Below, in pieces: positions 16,347-25,100 of a stretch of 64,000 nucleotides of DNA. The position numbers and the translations under genes are program-made. The notes beneath the pieces are model-generated. The model was given only the letters and a program-made list of their open reading frames with translations, made no database searches and was not told where the DNA came from. Where the stretch lies: positions 17,458 through 81,457 of the forward strand of contig NZ_DRGM01000082.1 of assembly GCF_011050055.1 (NCBI RefSeq), given 5' to 3'. This DNA comes from Pseudoalteromonas prydzensis. Lineage in GTDB: Bacteria; Pseudomonadota; Gammaproteobacteria; Enterobacterales; Alteromonadaceae. The stretch's first letter is position 1; each line of letters begins with the position of its first letter.

Positions 16347-18651
16347 GTTTATGTATTTGCTTTGCATCATTATGCTCATCGGCGCACTGCCAAGTACCGC
16401 AAGCGCTCAACCCGCACTTATGCCAATGCCTGCAAAGGTACAGATGCTTGCAGGTAAAACCCAATTAAATGCCGAGCTGGGTGTGTATATTAGTAAACAG
16501 CAGCAAGCGTTATTAACGCCATTAGTTTTGAATTCAACGTTTGCCCAGCAGTTTACTCGGCTTGATTGGCGTGATGTTAAAAACGCACAGTTACAAATAA
16601 GCATCAGCCAAAGCGCTGCGCCTTTACCTTATTTAGGCATGGATGAAAGCTACGAAATTGTCATTGCTGATAACACCGTAAAGCTCACCAGTAACAATCA
16701 ATATGGTATGTTACGCGGCCTTGCAAGCTTATCGCAGTTATTGTTTAGTGCCGAACAGCCTCGCGAGCTGACAAACCTAACAATAACCGATGCACCTACT
16801 TACCCGTGGCGAGGGTTATTGTTTGATGGTGTGCGTCACTTTTTACCGATTGCGGATGTAAAACGCACGCTACGTGGCTTGGCTTCAGCCAAATTTAATG
16901 TGTTTCATTGGCATTTAACCGATGATCAGGGCTGGCGCATTGAATTAACTAGTTACCCTAAACTGCATCAACACGCCTCTGATGGTTTGTATTATAGCCA
17001 AGCCGAAATTAAAGAGGTGGTTAGCTATGCGGCTAAGTTAGGTATTCGAGTAGTGCCTGAATTTGATGTCCCTGGGCATGCAAGTAGCATTGTACTTGCT
17101 TACCCTGAGCTTGGCAGCGGCACAACGTTAACGCAAATAGAGCGTTGTTGGGGCGTTTTTAAACTGTTACTCGACCCAAGTAACCCGAAGGTGTATCAGT
17201 TCATTGATGAAGTGGTTGCTGAGCTTGCTGAGTTATTTCCTGATCCGTACTTGCACATTGGCGGCGATGAAGTCGATGATAACGATTGGCAAAAAAATAA
17301 TAACATACAAGCTTTTATGGCGGCAAAAAAATTAGCTGATAGCCATGCTTTACACGCCTACTTTAATCAACGGGTCGCTAAAATTTTAGCAACACACAAT
17401 AAGCAGATGATTGGCTGGGATGAAGTGCTGCATCCTAGTTTACCAAAAAATACCTTAGTGCAGTCATGGCGCGGGCATCACTCACTAAGCGACATTACCA
17501 GCGCAGGCCATGATGGATTACTCTCAAGTGGTTTTTACATTGATCAACCACAATGGACTAGCTATCACTACCGTAATCATCCTATTCAGCCAGCGCAAGC
17601 GATTGTTACCGCAAAAAATATTGTAGGGACGGTGGAATTTACCCTGACGCGCTTAAAAGGCAGTGCTGTTGTTGGTGATGTTACTATTTTTAGCAATCAG
17701 CAAGGTAAGTTGCATGGCAAAGTAAGTATTGCAGGTAAAGGCAGCTTTCTTACAGCGAATGTGAATAGGGTTGCCAAACACTACCAGTTGCAGATTGATA
17801 CTTGGATGGGGCCAACCAAGCTGACTATTAGCGTTGATAAGGCATCGAGCGAGCCTGCAATGATCGGTAACACTCCCTATAAATTTACTGCAGCAGTTAT
17901 TGATAACCCCTCAGTTAAACAATTAAACCAAGCATTAACCGAGCAACAGCACCGCAAAAAAACAGCCAATGTGCTTGGCGGTGAAGCCACCGCTTGGGCT
18001 GAACTTATTACCAGTGATAATTTAGATACGCGTATTTGGCCAAGACTCTATGCAATAGCTGAACGTTTTTGGTCACCGGCGAGTTTAACTGACGAGCGAG
18101 ATATGTATAAACGCCTTGCAGTGATGGACAACTTTGCTGATCAACAACTTGGTTTATTGCACCAACAACAGTTTATTAAGCGATTAAAGCAGCAACCAGC
18201 AGTGACCAGCACTGATCTGAATGCCTTACTTACTTTTACTCAGTTAATTGAGCCTGTGCATTATTATACTTTACACCATTTAGCGTTTTTACGTGGTGAC
18301 TACCATCAACAAGCGCCACTAAACAAGTTAGTGGATGTATTACCGGTAGAGAGCTTAGCCCTTAAGCTGTTTGATTATAGCGTTGCTGATTACCAGCAAC
18401 AGTGTGGCAGTCAACAGCTCAGCGCACTGAAAAATCAATTGCTTAGGTGGCAGCAAGTACTTAACGATAACCGTCAGTTGTTTTTAACCATCAGTGAATG
18501 GCAAGCCAGCTATTTGGCGATTATGACGGCGCTAAAAAATAAAGATGAGTTAAATAAAACGCAGGCCATTGAGATCAATAATGGAGTGATTGCGCAGGTT
18601 ATAAACTCTATTAACCTGTTAAAGCAAGCGCGGTTAATTTGCAGCCATTAA
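16339..18651 (+). CDS. Exported GH20 beta-N-acetylhexosaminidase with an inserted domain
   Basis: 770 residues. Sec signal peptide to TASA. A GH20b-type domain (about 30-140) precedes the catalytic barrel with FHWHLTDDQGWRIEL and the catalytic Asp-Glu pair in HIGGDEVDD (about 310-311). The barrel's last Trp region is NVLGGEATAWAEL near residue 545. Between the seventh-strand region and this motif lies about 130 residues of extra beta-rich sequence (about 410-540) absent from compact GH20 enzymes, followed by a long helical C-terminus. It should release terminal N-acetylhexosamine, or oxidised N-acetylglucosaminic acid, from chitooligosaccharides in the periplasm. Last gene of the operon; the start overlaps the kinase end by 8 bp. 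Confidence 0.9.
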   Translation: MNKFMYLLCIIMLIGALPSTASAQPALMPMPAKVQMLAGKTQLNAELGVYISKQQQALLTPLVLNSTFAQQFTRLDWRDVKNAQLQISISQSAAPLPYLGMDESYEIVIADNTVKLTSNNQYGMLRGLASLSQLLFSAEQPRELTNLTITDAPTYPWRGLLFDGVRHFLPIADVKRTLRGLASAKFNVFHWHLTDDQGWRIELTSYPKLHQHASDGLYYSQAEIKEVVSYAAKLGIRVVPEFDVPGHASSIVLAYPELGSGTTLTQIERCWGVFKLLLDPSNPKVYQFIDEVVAELAELFPDPYLHIGGDEVDDNDWQKNNNIQAFMAAKKLADSHALHAYFNQRVAKILATHNKQMIGWDEVLHPSLPKNTLVQSWRGHHSLSDITSAGHDGLLSSGFYIDQPQWTSYHYRNHPIQPAQAIVTAKNIVGTVEFTLTRLKGSAVVGDVTIFSNQQGKLHGKVSIAGKGSFLTANVNRVAKHYQLQIDTWMGPTKLTISVDKASSEPAMIGNTPYKFTAAVIDNPSVKQLNQALTEQQHRKKTANVLGGEATAWAELITSDNLDTRIWPRLYAIAERFWSPASLTDERDMYKRLAVMDNFADQQLGLLHQQQFIKRLKQQPAVTSTDLNALLTFTQLIEPVHYYTLHHLAFLRGDYHQQAPLNKLVDVLPVESLALKLFDYSVADYQQQCGSQQLSALKNQLLRWQQVLNDNRQLFLTISEWQASYLAIMTALKNKDELNKTQAIEINNGVIAQVINSINLLKQARLICSH

Positions 18652-18670
18652 CAGATTGCCGAGGTTTAAA

Positions 18671-18696
18671 TTAAATGCCCTAATTAGGGCATTTAA
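18671..18696. terminator. Bidirectional hairpin terminator
   Basis: Perfect 26-bp palindrome TTAAATGCCCTAA / TTAGGGCATTTAA between the convergent hexosaminidase and SDR genes. AT-rich flanks on both sides suit termination in both directions. Confidence 0.65.
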
Positions 18697-18707
18697 AAGT
18701 ATTAAGT

Positions 18708-19388
18708 TTAATTACTTGGCATTAAAAATAGCTCTCGAACATTACAGCGTTTGTCTGCTTCGATGGCGAAGAGCACGGCATCGGCTACATCTGTTGGATC
18801 GAGTTTGTCGGGTTTAGCTTCATCAAAAAATGGGGTATTTACCATGCCAGGCGCTATGGTGGTACAGCGGCCTTGCCACTCTTTCATTTCTTCTGCGAGG
18901 TTTTGTCCAAAGCCGTAAGCAAACCATTTTGTTGCACCATACACAGACCCTTTTAGCGCAATCCGTCCTGCGGCTGAGCTGGTTAAAATAAAGTGCCCAG
19001 TGGTTTTTTTAAGGTGTGGCAGAGTGAGTTTTGCAGTGTAAAGCAGTGCGTTGATATTTATATCAATCATTGTTTGCCATTGCTGCGGCTCGCCTTCTTC
19101 AACTCCTGGAGTTTGTACACCCATACCGGCATTGGCAAATGCGACATCGAGTCGGCCAAAGTGTATTACACCTGCATTAACGACTTTTTCAAGCGATGAA
19201 AAATCAGTGGCATCTGCGCAAACGGCTAATGCGTTATCAGCCCCTAACTCTTCAACCAGCACATTAAGTTTATCTTTACTACGAGCAGTCAAAATTACTT
19301 TATGACCGTTTGCGACTAACGTTTTTGCTGTCGCTTCACCAATACCGCTTGAAGCACCTGTAATTAGTACAACTTTTTCTTTGCTCAT
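18708..19388 (-). CDS. Short-chain dehydrogenase/reductase (classical SDR)
   Basis: 226 residues. NAD(P) loop TGASSGIG (10-17), ADATD for adenine contact, ANAG, catalytic Ser in LTSSAAGR, and YGATK as the YxxxK pair. TARSKDK after the second strand favours NADP. This is the YdfG-like serine/3-hydroxy-acid dehydrogenase branch (PGMVNTPFFD at the C-terminal part); the true substrate is unknown. ATG preceded by AGGAGG at 6 nt, a strong site. Transcribed alone on the minus strand, convergent to the operon above. Confidence 0.9.
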   Translation of the reverse strand: MSKEKVVLITGASSGIGEATAKTLVANGHKVILTARSKDKLNVLVEELGADNALAVCADATDFSSLEKVVNAGVIHFGRLDVAFANAGMGVQTPGVEEGEPQQWQTMIDININALLYTAKLTLPHLKKTTGHFILTSSAAGRIALKGSVYGATKWFAYGFGQNLAEEMKEWQGRCTTIAPGMVNTPFFDEAKPDKLDPTDVADAVLFAIEADKRCNVRELFLMPSN

Positions 19389-19725
19389 GACTTCCTCCTA
19401 GGTTAAATCTGAAACTGGTTTCTTTAGTAATGATAGTAACAGTTATGGATTAACCTCCATTGAATACTTATCACATAAACTAAGTTGGCTTTTAACTATA
19501 TGATTTTAAATCGCTTTCAAGGATTTAAAGAAAAGATTAGGTTTATAGTTATTATGCTATATAATCGCGCGGTTTCGCTTTGAGGCTAGCTGATTTTTTC
19601 GCGGGCTACAAATCGCAAATGGTTATATCGGCTCAAACTTTTTGGCTTATAACAATGTGGTTTTAACCTTGTGTAAGCTATGTTAAACCTTGCTCAATTG
19701 CAGCAATTATTACCGGAAATAAAAC
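19389..19725. other. Divergent intergenic region, SDR / mscS
   Basis: 337 bases without a credible gene. It must hold promoters for the SDR (minus strand) and the mscS gene (plus strand). It is AT-rich in its first half, with a GC-rich patch around 19565-19605. No firm promoter or operator could be defined. Confidence 0.4.
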
Positions 19726-20843
19726 GTGAAAGATAAGCTTTTAGTATTTTGGCAAAACCATTCAGAAACCATAATGACTTTAGGTTATAACCTGATTTTA
19801 GCGTTGGCTATTGTTATAGCTAGTGCACTTATTGCGCGCTCTGTTAAAAAAGCGATTCAAAACACTAAGTCGCCTCTAAAGAAGATAGATAAAACCTTAC
19901 TGCCGATCCTCTCGAGTGTGCTGGGTTACTTGGTATATACCCAAACCACCTCAAGATGCAGAATTCAGCGTTTCACAGGGGCTTAATATCAAGGCGTTAC
20001 TTTGCAACAATGGCAGTCCCTTTTAAGAAGTAACAACGATGAGAGTAAGTTCCTGTGAAGCGCCCAGAGGGTTGGTTTAAAAGCGATTTATACTGCGTTA
20101 TTGATTTTAACAATAGAACCACTATTATTTGCAATCAATGCCTTGCCTAAATCGCTTTTAATTCCAACTGAAACTCACATCTTGAGGTGGTTTGGGTATA
20201 AATCATTGCTGGGTTGTTTATTTTAGATATTTTTGGCGTTAATACAGCAAGTTTAATTGCGCTGATGGGGGCGGCTGGCCTTGCAATAGGCTTAGCACTT
20301 AAAAATACCTTAAGCAACATAGCAGCAGGCATAATGTTGCTGATATTAAGACCATTTAAAGTAGGTGACTTTGTCGATGCCAGTGGCACTGTGGGCTCTG
20401 TAAGCGAAATAAACTTATTTACCACCATTTTTAAAACTAATGATGGCCTGTATATCGCGTCACCCAATGGCAAAGTATGGGGTGGTAATATTAAAAATTT
20501 CACCCGTAATGGTAAAAGGCGCATGGATATTGTGGTGGGTATTTCGTTTGCTGATTCAATCGATGATGGCTTAAAGGTACTTAAAGAAATCGCCGCGTCA
20601 GAGAGCCGATTATTACCAGAGCCTGCACCAAAAGTAATGGTGACTTCAATTGGTGAAAGCGCGGTGAATATTCAATTGCGTGCATGGACGGTGAACGGCG
20701 ATTATTGGCAAACTGTGTGGGATCTTAATAAACGGGTGAAAGAGTCTATTGAGCAAGCGGGGCTAACTATTCCATTTCCACAGCGTACGCTACATATAGC
20801 AGAGTCGATGGCCTCGGCGATCACCGTTAACAAAGATCTATAA
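19726..20843 (+). pseudogene. mscS: MscS-type mechanosensitive channel gene, interrupted by a MITE-like element
   Basis: The 5' part (19726-19935, GTG start) encodes about 70 residues with the N-terminal tail and first helix, ending LSSVLGYLV. The 3' part resumes near 20202 as IIAGLFILDIFGVNTASLIA and continues through the pore helix GAAGLAIGLALKNTLSNIAAG, the beta domain and the C-terminal vestibule to 20843. Joined, they give about 285 residues, the size of E. coli MscS (286). Between them is a 265-bp inverted-repeat element that adds 17 foreign residues and a stop at 19984. The 3' part has only a TTG in the right frame (20214), so a functional channel is unlikely. The break is recent: both halves keep intact family motifs. 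Confidence 0.88.
19936..20200. mobile_element. MITE-like inverted-repeat element inserted in mscS
   Basis: 265-bp element bounded by perfect 23-bp inverted repeats, 19936-19958 and 20178-20200; each end begins TATACCCAAACCACCTCAAG. It has no ORF. Internal inverted pairs are also visible: TTAAAAGCGATTTA (20077-20090) with TAAATCGCTTTTAA (20148-20161), and CACAGG near 19974 with CCTGTG near 20052. A second GTTACTT/AAGTAAC pair lies between the latter arms. Any target duplication is probably a TA already contained in the ends, so exact borders are uncertain by 2-4 bases. Size, ends and lack of coding capacity fit a non-autonomous transposon moved by an unseen transposase. Confidence 0.85.
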
Positions 20844-20876
20844 AAGTCGCGTTTAAAGGTATCTAATTATAAATAA

Positions 20877-20906
20877 AGCCAGTCAGTGTTAGTTGACTGG
20901 CTTTTT
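20877..20906 (+). terminator. Rho-independent terminator after mscS
   Basis: Stem AGCCAGTCA / TGACTGGCT with an 8-nt loop followed by TTTT. It ends the plus-strand mscS transcript; the A-run on its left could also serve the convergent minus-strand gene. Confidence 0.75.
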
Positions 20907-20940
20907 ACTTATACAGGGCTGATTTTATTGTTAGCAGTCA

Positions 20941-21855
20941 CTATTGGCTGACAGTGAAAGTCACGTCAAGATCATCACCAGCGGTGACCGTAATAGGTTT
21001 AACTTGGTACAGGGTAAATGCTTCATCTTGTATTTCAGCATCATCAATGTGTGCCGCGCAGGTGTAAGCTAATTGATAATCACCCGGGGTGATGAAAGCA
21101 AGCTCAAACTCATATTGATTGTCTTCGCTATCAAATACCACATCGGCTGTTGCCAGTGGCGCATCAGCAGGTGTTTCATCCTCGTTTACTTCGTAAATAT
21201 CCAGTGGTGCTGCTACATCACTGCTATAAAGGTAGAGTGCATGAGCAAATGAGCCATCAGCAGCGGCAAGGGCGATGTTATCTGTTTCACAGTTGGCGAT
21301 GAGTGCATCGCTCACAGTACCTTCAATATCTTCTGACTCAGCTAGGTTCTCTAAACGAACGCCGCGAGGTTTTAAGAATATTTCATCGCTATTTTGTGGA
21401 TCGACAAGGGATTTTTTCAGATCAAATTCAAGTACAAAATCATTGTCTGCTTGGTTGAGGGTAAAGCCGTCAAGTTGGATTTCACCAATGCCGTCATTCC
21501 CTTTGCGTTTAACAACCAATGGTGCAATGCTACCGTCTTCATAAACAACGTGCGAGGTCATAGTGAGATCGTTTTCATCGCCAGTATAGTCAAGCAGGTT
21601 TACCATTTCAGGTTTGCTTTCGTCATCCGCTTCACGTGTTGCAAAGGTAATATCTTGCCCAACTTCAGCTTGCCTTAGGGTGATAGAGTTAAATACGACA
21701 TTAACTTCGCGTAAGCCGCTAACAGGTGCATCAGATACACCTAGACTAAATTTTGCAGACTGCGGTGTTGTTGGTGAGTCATCGTTGTCTGAGCCACCAC
21801 ATGCAGTAAGCGCAACTAAAATAGCGCTACTTAATAGTGTTGTTTTGATATTCAT
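20941..21855 (-). CDS. DUF4382-domain lipoprotein
   Basis: 304 residues. Lipoprotein signal ending LTACGG (Cys19). Residues about 35-180 form a DUF4382 domain, recognised from FSLGVSDAPVSGLREVNVVF at its start and the EFDLKKSLV and LKPRGVRL segments. The remaining third is an acidic beta-rich extension similar to carboxypeptidase-regulatory-like folds (GDYQLAYTCAAH), followed by a terminal strand. Very acidic overall, as in marine envelope proteins. Function is unknown; the family is common in Alteromonadales and Bacteroidetes surface lipoproteins. Single-gene transcript. Confidence 0.82.
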   Translation of the reverse strand: MNIKTTLLSSAILVALTACGGSDNDDSPTTPQSAKFSLGVSDAPVSGLREVNVVFNSITLRQAEVGQDITFATREADDESKPEMVNLLDYTGDENDLTMTSHVVYEDGSIAPLVVKRKGNDGIGEIQLDGFTLNQADNDFVLEFDLKKSLVDPQNSDEIFLKPRGVRLENLAESEDIEGTVSDALIANCETDNIALAAADGSFAHALYLYSSDVAAPLDIYEVNEDETPADAPLATADVVFDSEDNQYEFELAFITPGDYQLAYTCAAHIDDAEIQDEAFTLYQVKPITVTAGDDLDVTFTVSQ

Positions 21856-22269
21856 AATTTAACCTTTTCCTCAGTGTTGGCATCAGTATAGAGGTTAATA
21901 CTTAACGTAACTTGAATTGGTGTTAATACATTGTTTCAATGTTGGGGTTGGGTATACATTTTGAGCAAGACTAAGCAGTGTTTTGATGGTGTGACTCAAC
22001 TTGAATTATGGCATTCGCGGCTACTTTAATAGTCATGATGCAAACGCGATAGATCAATAAAGCGAGGAACAAATATGCAAGTCTTAGATTTAGAAAACAA
22101 GGTGAAGTAACCATATTTATGCTGCTTGTTATCGACTCATTATTGCTAAGAATTAAGCTCTCGCAGCGAAAAATCCCGCTGTTTGCTTATCTCAACGGCA
22201 ATTTTCCACCAATAAACCCAGTTTAGTGTAACTGGGTTTATTGGTGGAGAAACTCACTCGCAGCACAAA
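21856..22269. other. Intergenic region with possible micro-ORFs and a long hairpin
   Basis: 414 bases between two minus-strand genes. An 11-codon frame at 22075 (ATGCAAGTCTTAGATTTAG) has a good ribosome site GAGGAA on the plus strand, and a 35-codon frame begins 22119 (MLLVIDSLLLRIKL). Neither is recognisable; they may be a decayed gene. The hairpin at 22206-22247 is listed separately. Confidence 0.35.
22206..22247 (-). terminator. Long hairpin downstream of astB
   Basis: Perfect 18-bp inverted repeat starting CCACCAATAAACCC, with a 6-nt loop, 23 bases past the astB stop. Strong stem without a T-run on the minus strand. Confidence 0.55.
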
Positions 22270-23610
22270 TTAACGCTGAAATGCATACACAGAGCCTAAA
22301 TTTAAAATGTGGGTTAGCTCATCGAGCGCTTGGTAGCTTTCGGTTAATAAATTAGCATCGGCAAAGTCGTCATTACAGAGTTTGTCGCGGTAATGTTTAT
22401 TTGCCCAATCACACAGTTGTTGGTACTTACTATCGTTTAAAATAACCGCAGGATTCACTGCCGCTAGCTCTTGCTGATTAAGCGCTACACGTAAACGTAA
22501 ACACGCTGGGCCACCACCATTTTGCATGCTCTGTTTAAGATCAAAAAACTGCACTTGATTGATTGGGTTATCAGCACTGAGCAGCTCATTGATATAGGCA
22601 TTTACTGCGCTGTTATTATGGCACTCTTGTGGCGCTACCAGCAGCATTTTACCATTACTTAAACTCACCAACTGGCTGTTAAATAAGTAACTGGTTACGG
22701 CATCTGTAATGCTGACTTTTGCACTTGGCACTTCAATAATGTGCAGCGTTTCATCACCTTGATAAGCATGTCGAAGTTGTTTTAAGGCATCGCTTTGATT
22801 TAAAAAAGCTTGTTCATGACAAAGTAGAACATTGGCGTTACCCACGGCAATAACATCGTTATGGAACACACCTTGGTCAATCACCGCGGGATTTTGTTGC
22901 AGTAATAATTGACTCGATGATTTTAATTGATGTAATCGGCAAATGGCTTGCGATGCCTCGAGCGTTTGCCGTGCAGGAAACTTACTTGGTTTTGGTAATG
23001 CGCTGTTAAAACTACTTGCACCAAATACAAACAGCTCTAACCCTTGTTTGCCATGTGCATCGGTTAGGCGAGTATGATTAGCGGCGCCTTCATCGCCGAA
23101 AAAGCCCTGATCGGGTAAATGCTCATGATGACTAAAATAGCTGTCGTTATTGAACATGGCTTTGAGTAAGCGAGTTGTGGTAGCAGGCTCTAACGAACGA
23201 TGAAACTTATTGTTCAAGTTAGCCGCAGTAAAGTGTACTTTGCCATCGAGGGTATCCGCTGAGGGGGAAACTGTGGCTGCATTTGCAGTCCACATTGCCG
23301 AGGCTGAATAACAGGCACGTAAAAGTACCGGATCTGCCTTAAATGCTTTGCTGATCACTTCACTATCTTTACCAGTAAAACCTAAACGACGTAATACGTT
23401 GATGTCAGGTCTGGCATGCGGGGCAAAAACACCTTGGCTAAGCCCTAAATCATGCATTGCCTTCATTTTTGCAAGGCCTTGCAGTACCGCCTCTTTTGGA
23501 TTTGAGTAACTAGCTGCATTACTTAATGATGCAACGTTACCATATGATAATCCCGCGTAGTTGTGAGTCGGGCCCACAAGGCCATCAAAATTTACTTCTA
23601 CTGCTGTCAT
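22270..23610 (-). CDS. astB: N-succinylarginine dihydrolase
   Basis: 446 residues, the usual AstB length. Second step of the arginine succinyltransferase pathway: N2-succinylarginine to N2-succinylornithine, CO2 and ammonia, in the cytoplasm. Family motifs include [19 protein letters not shown] at the N-terminus, [21 protein letters not shown] and the C-terminal [12 protein letters not shown] with the nucleophilic Cys, in an amidinotransferase-type pentein fold. Other ast genes are not next to it, unlike the clustered operon of enterobacteria. A small HTH gene lies upstream on the same strand and could be cotranscribed. Confidence 0.97.
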   Translation of the reverse strand: MTAVEVNFDGLVGPTHNYAGLSYGNVASLSNAASYSNPKEAVLQGLAKMKAMHDLGLSQGVFAPHARPDINVLRRLGFTGKDSEVISKAFKADPVLLRACYSASAMWTANAATVSPSADTLDGKVHFTAANLNNKFHRSLEPATTTRLLKAMFNNDSYFSHHEHLPDQGFFGDEGAANHTRLTDAHGKQGLELFVFGASSFNSALPKPSKFPARQTLEASQAICRLHQLKSSSQLLLQQNPAVIDQGVFHNDVIAVGNANVLLCHEQAFLNQSDALKQLRHAYQGDETLHIIEVPSAKVSITDAVTSYLFNSQLVSLSNGKMLLVAPQECHNNSAVNAYINELLSADNPINQVQFFDLKQSMQNGGGPACLRLRVALNQQELAAVNPAVILNDSKYQQLCDWANKHYRDKLCNDDFADANLLTESYQALDELTHILNLGSVYAFQR

Positions 23611-23673
23611 TATTGTCCCGCAATTTTACTAATTGAGTGTCATTAAACTATACAGAAAATAACCTGCGATGGT

Positions 23674-23904
23674 TTAATTAAAATTAGCTAATTCTAGCTC
23701 TACCGTTTGTAAGTTCTGTTGCAAACGTTTTTGCGCCGCGAGTAAATAAGTTTTCTGTTGCGATATTCTTGCTTGCTGTTGACGCAGTGCTTTATAAATA
23801 ACGCGTTTCGGTAAATCATAGTGCTCTGATGCTTCACTAATCGTTAATTGATGTACCGATAATTTTTTTAGCGCTTCGTCTAAGTGCGGATAGTTATTTA
23901 ACAT
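23674..23904 (-). CDS. Small HTH / coiled-coil protein
   Basis: 76 residues. The middle (LTISEASEHYDLPKRVIYKA) reads as a helix-turn-helix; the C-terminal half (QQQARISQQKT to LQTVELELANF) is a Gln-rich helix likely to form a coiled coil. ATG at 23904 with AAGGAG 7 nt upstream; the longer frame to 23964 has no such signal. No family recognised. It precedes astB by 63 bases on the same strand, so a regulatory or accessory link to astB is possible but unproved. Confidence 0.6.
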   Translation of the reverse strand: MLNNYPHLDEALKKLSVHQLTISEASEHYDLPKRVIYKALRQQQARISQQKTYLLAAQKRLQQNLQTVELELANFN

Positions 23905-24393
23905 ATCTACGCTCCTTTTCTGACGTAGTGTGTGGATCATTGGCATGGTGTACATGCCAAACACTAATGTCTAAGTGCCATAATAGATACAACATGTGAT
24001 AAAAGTTAGTCATAGCTCGCTCCCTGTAAACGAGGTAAATGAAGATAAAACTCACTATTAATGAGTTACCTTTTCTATAAGGAAGATCTATGCCAGAGTT
24101 AATATTTATTTTTAGTTAAATAATATCAATGACTTGTGTTTGTTCTGCTTATTGTCGATTGAGTATAAGCACTAATGTAGTGAAAAGTGATGATGGCTTT
24201 GCACTTTGCTGGAGCAAAAGGAGTGTATTAACAGTAAATATACATTATTATAAATTAAACCTTGCAGTTGTTAGTTAACGCATTGTATAAAAATGAGTTT
24301 TTAATGATAATTGTTTTAGTGGTGATGTTTTGCCTTGGATTTGGCCCTTATATGTACAGCCATTTTTTAAATAACTAATTAATATGTCCTATT
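23905..24393. other. AT-rich intergenic region
   Basis: About 490 bases between the small HTH gene (minus strand) and the hydrolase gene (plus strand). It must hold divergent promoters. The only candidate gene is the 24-codon hydrophobic frame at 24304. No repeat or RNA gene recognised. Confidence 0.4.
24304..24378 (+). CDS. Possible small membrane peptide
   Basis: 24-residue frame MIIVLVVMFCLGFGPYMYSH plus four residues: one hydrophobic segment with a short polar tail, 15 bases before the hydrolase start. No convincing ribosome-binding site. It may be a real leader or membrane microprotein, or chance in AT-rich DNA. Confidence 0.22.
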   Translation: MIIVLVVMFCLGFGPYMYSHFLNN

Positions 24394-25059
24394 ATGTTTA
24401 AATTATTATTCTTATTACTATTTTCTAGCGCACCTTTTGCTGGGGAGGTTTTTACTGCATTCCCATCAACTATTGATGCGACGCAAAAATATGTGTTTTA
24501 TTCTCATGGGTTGATTGTCGAAGGTACTAACCCAAGGCCAGTTAATTCGCGTTGGGGAACTTATGAATTTCCAGAAATAAAAGCAGCGCTTGCAGACACA
24601 GATTATAATCTGATTGCATATCACAGGGCTAATAATACTCAGCCTAAAGCTTTTGCCCAAAAACTAGCAAGCGATGTTCGTTTGCTCATCGCAAAGGGCG
24701 TTCCAGCTGGCAATATTTCACTGATTGGTTTTTCCCGTGGTGGTGCTATTACTATTTTGACCTCTAATCTATTGGCGAATAATGATGTAACTTATATTAT
24801 TTTGGCTGGTTGTGGTCGCTATTTGCAAAATAACCCAGAGTTAAACGTGCATGGAAGTATTTATTCGATATTTGAAACTTCGGATGATGTGGGTTCTTGT
24901 CAGTTGCTAATAGATCGTAGTAAAGGTGTGAAGCGTTTTACTGAAATATCAATCAGCACCGATAAGGAGCATGGCGCTTTTTATACACCAATAGCTGAGT
25001 GGGTGGTACCAGTAAAAACATGGCTGAAACAATCAACCCATCATCGTGCTGCAAACTAG
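24394..25059 (+). CDS. Exported alpha/beta hydrolase
   Basis: 221 residues. Signal peptide MFKLLFLLLFSSAPFAG. Alpha/beta-hydrolase signs: YVFYSHGL (oxyanion strand), nucleophile elbow GFSRGG (Ser114), and the terminal His in DKEHGAFY (His193). Periplasmic or secreted esterase/lipase-like protein with an unknown substrate. Length is short for the fold, without a lid. It precedes an acyltransferase gene by 41 bases and could be in the same transcript. Confidence 0.78.
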   Translation: MFKLLFLLLFSSAPFAGEVFTAFPSTIDATQKYVFYSHGLIVEGTNPRPVNSRWGTYEFPEIKAALADTDYNLIAYHRANNTQPKAFAQKLASDVRLLIAKGVPAGNISLIGFSRGGAITILTSNLLANNDVTYIILAGCGRYLQNNPELNVHGSIYSIFETSDDVGSCQLLIDRSKGVKRFTEISISTDKEHGAFYTPIAEWVVPVKTWLKQSTHHRAAN

Positions 25060-25100
25060 ATGCACAAGTCTATTTAAATTAACACTAACAAGGAGCCGTT

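Noticed and set aside
19936..20200. Group II intron or integron element in mscS
   Set aside because: Too short, no intron-encoded protein or domain V, and no attC-like core; the perfect inverted ends fit a MITE better.
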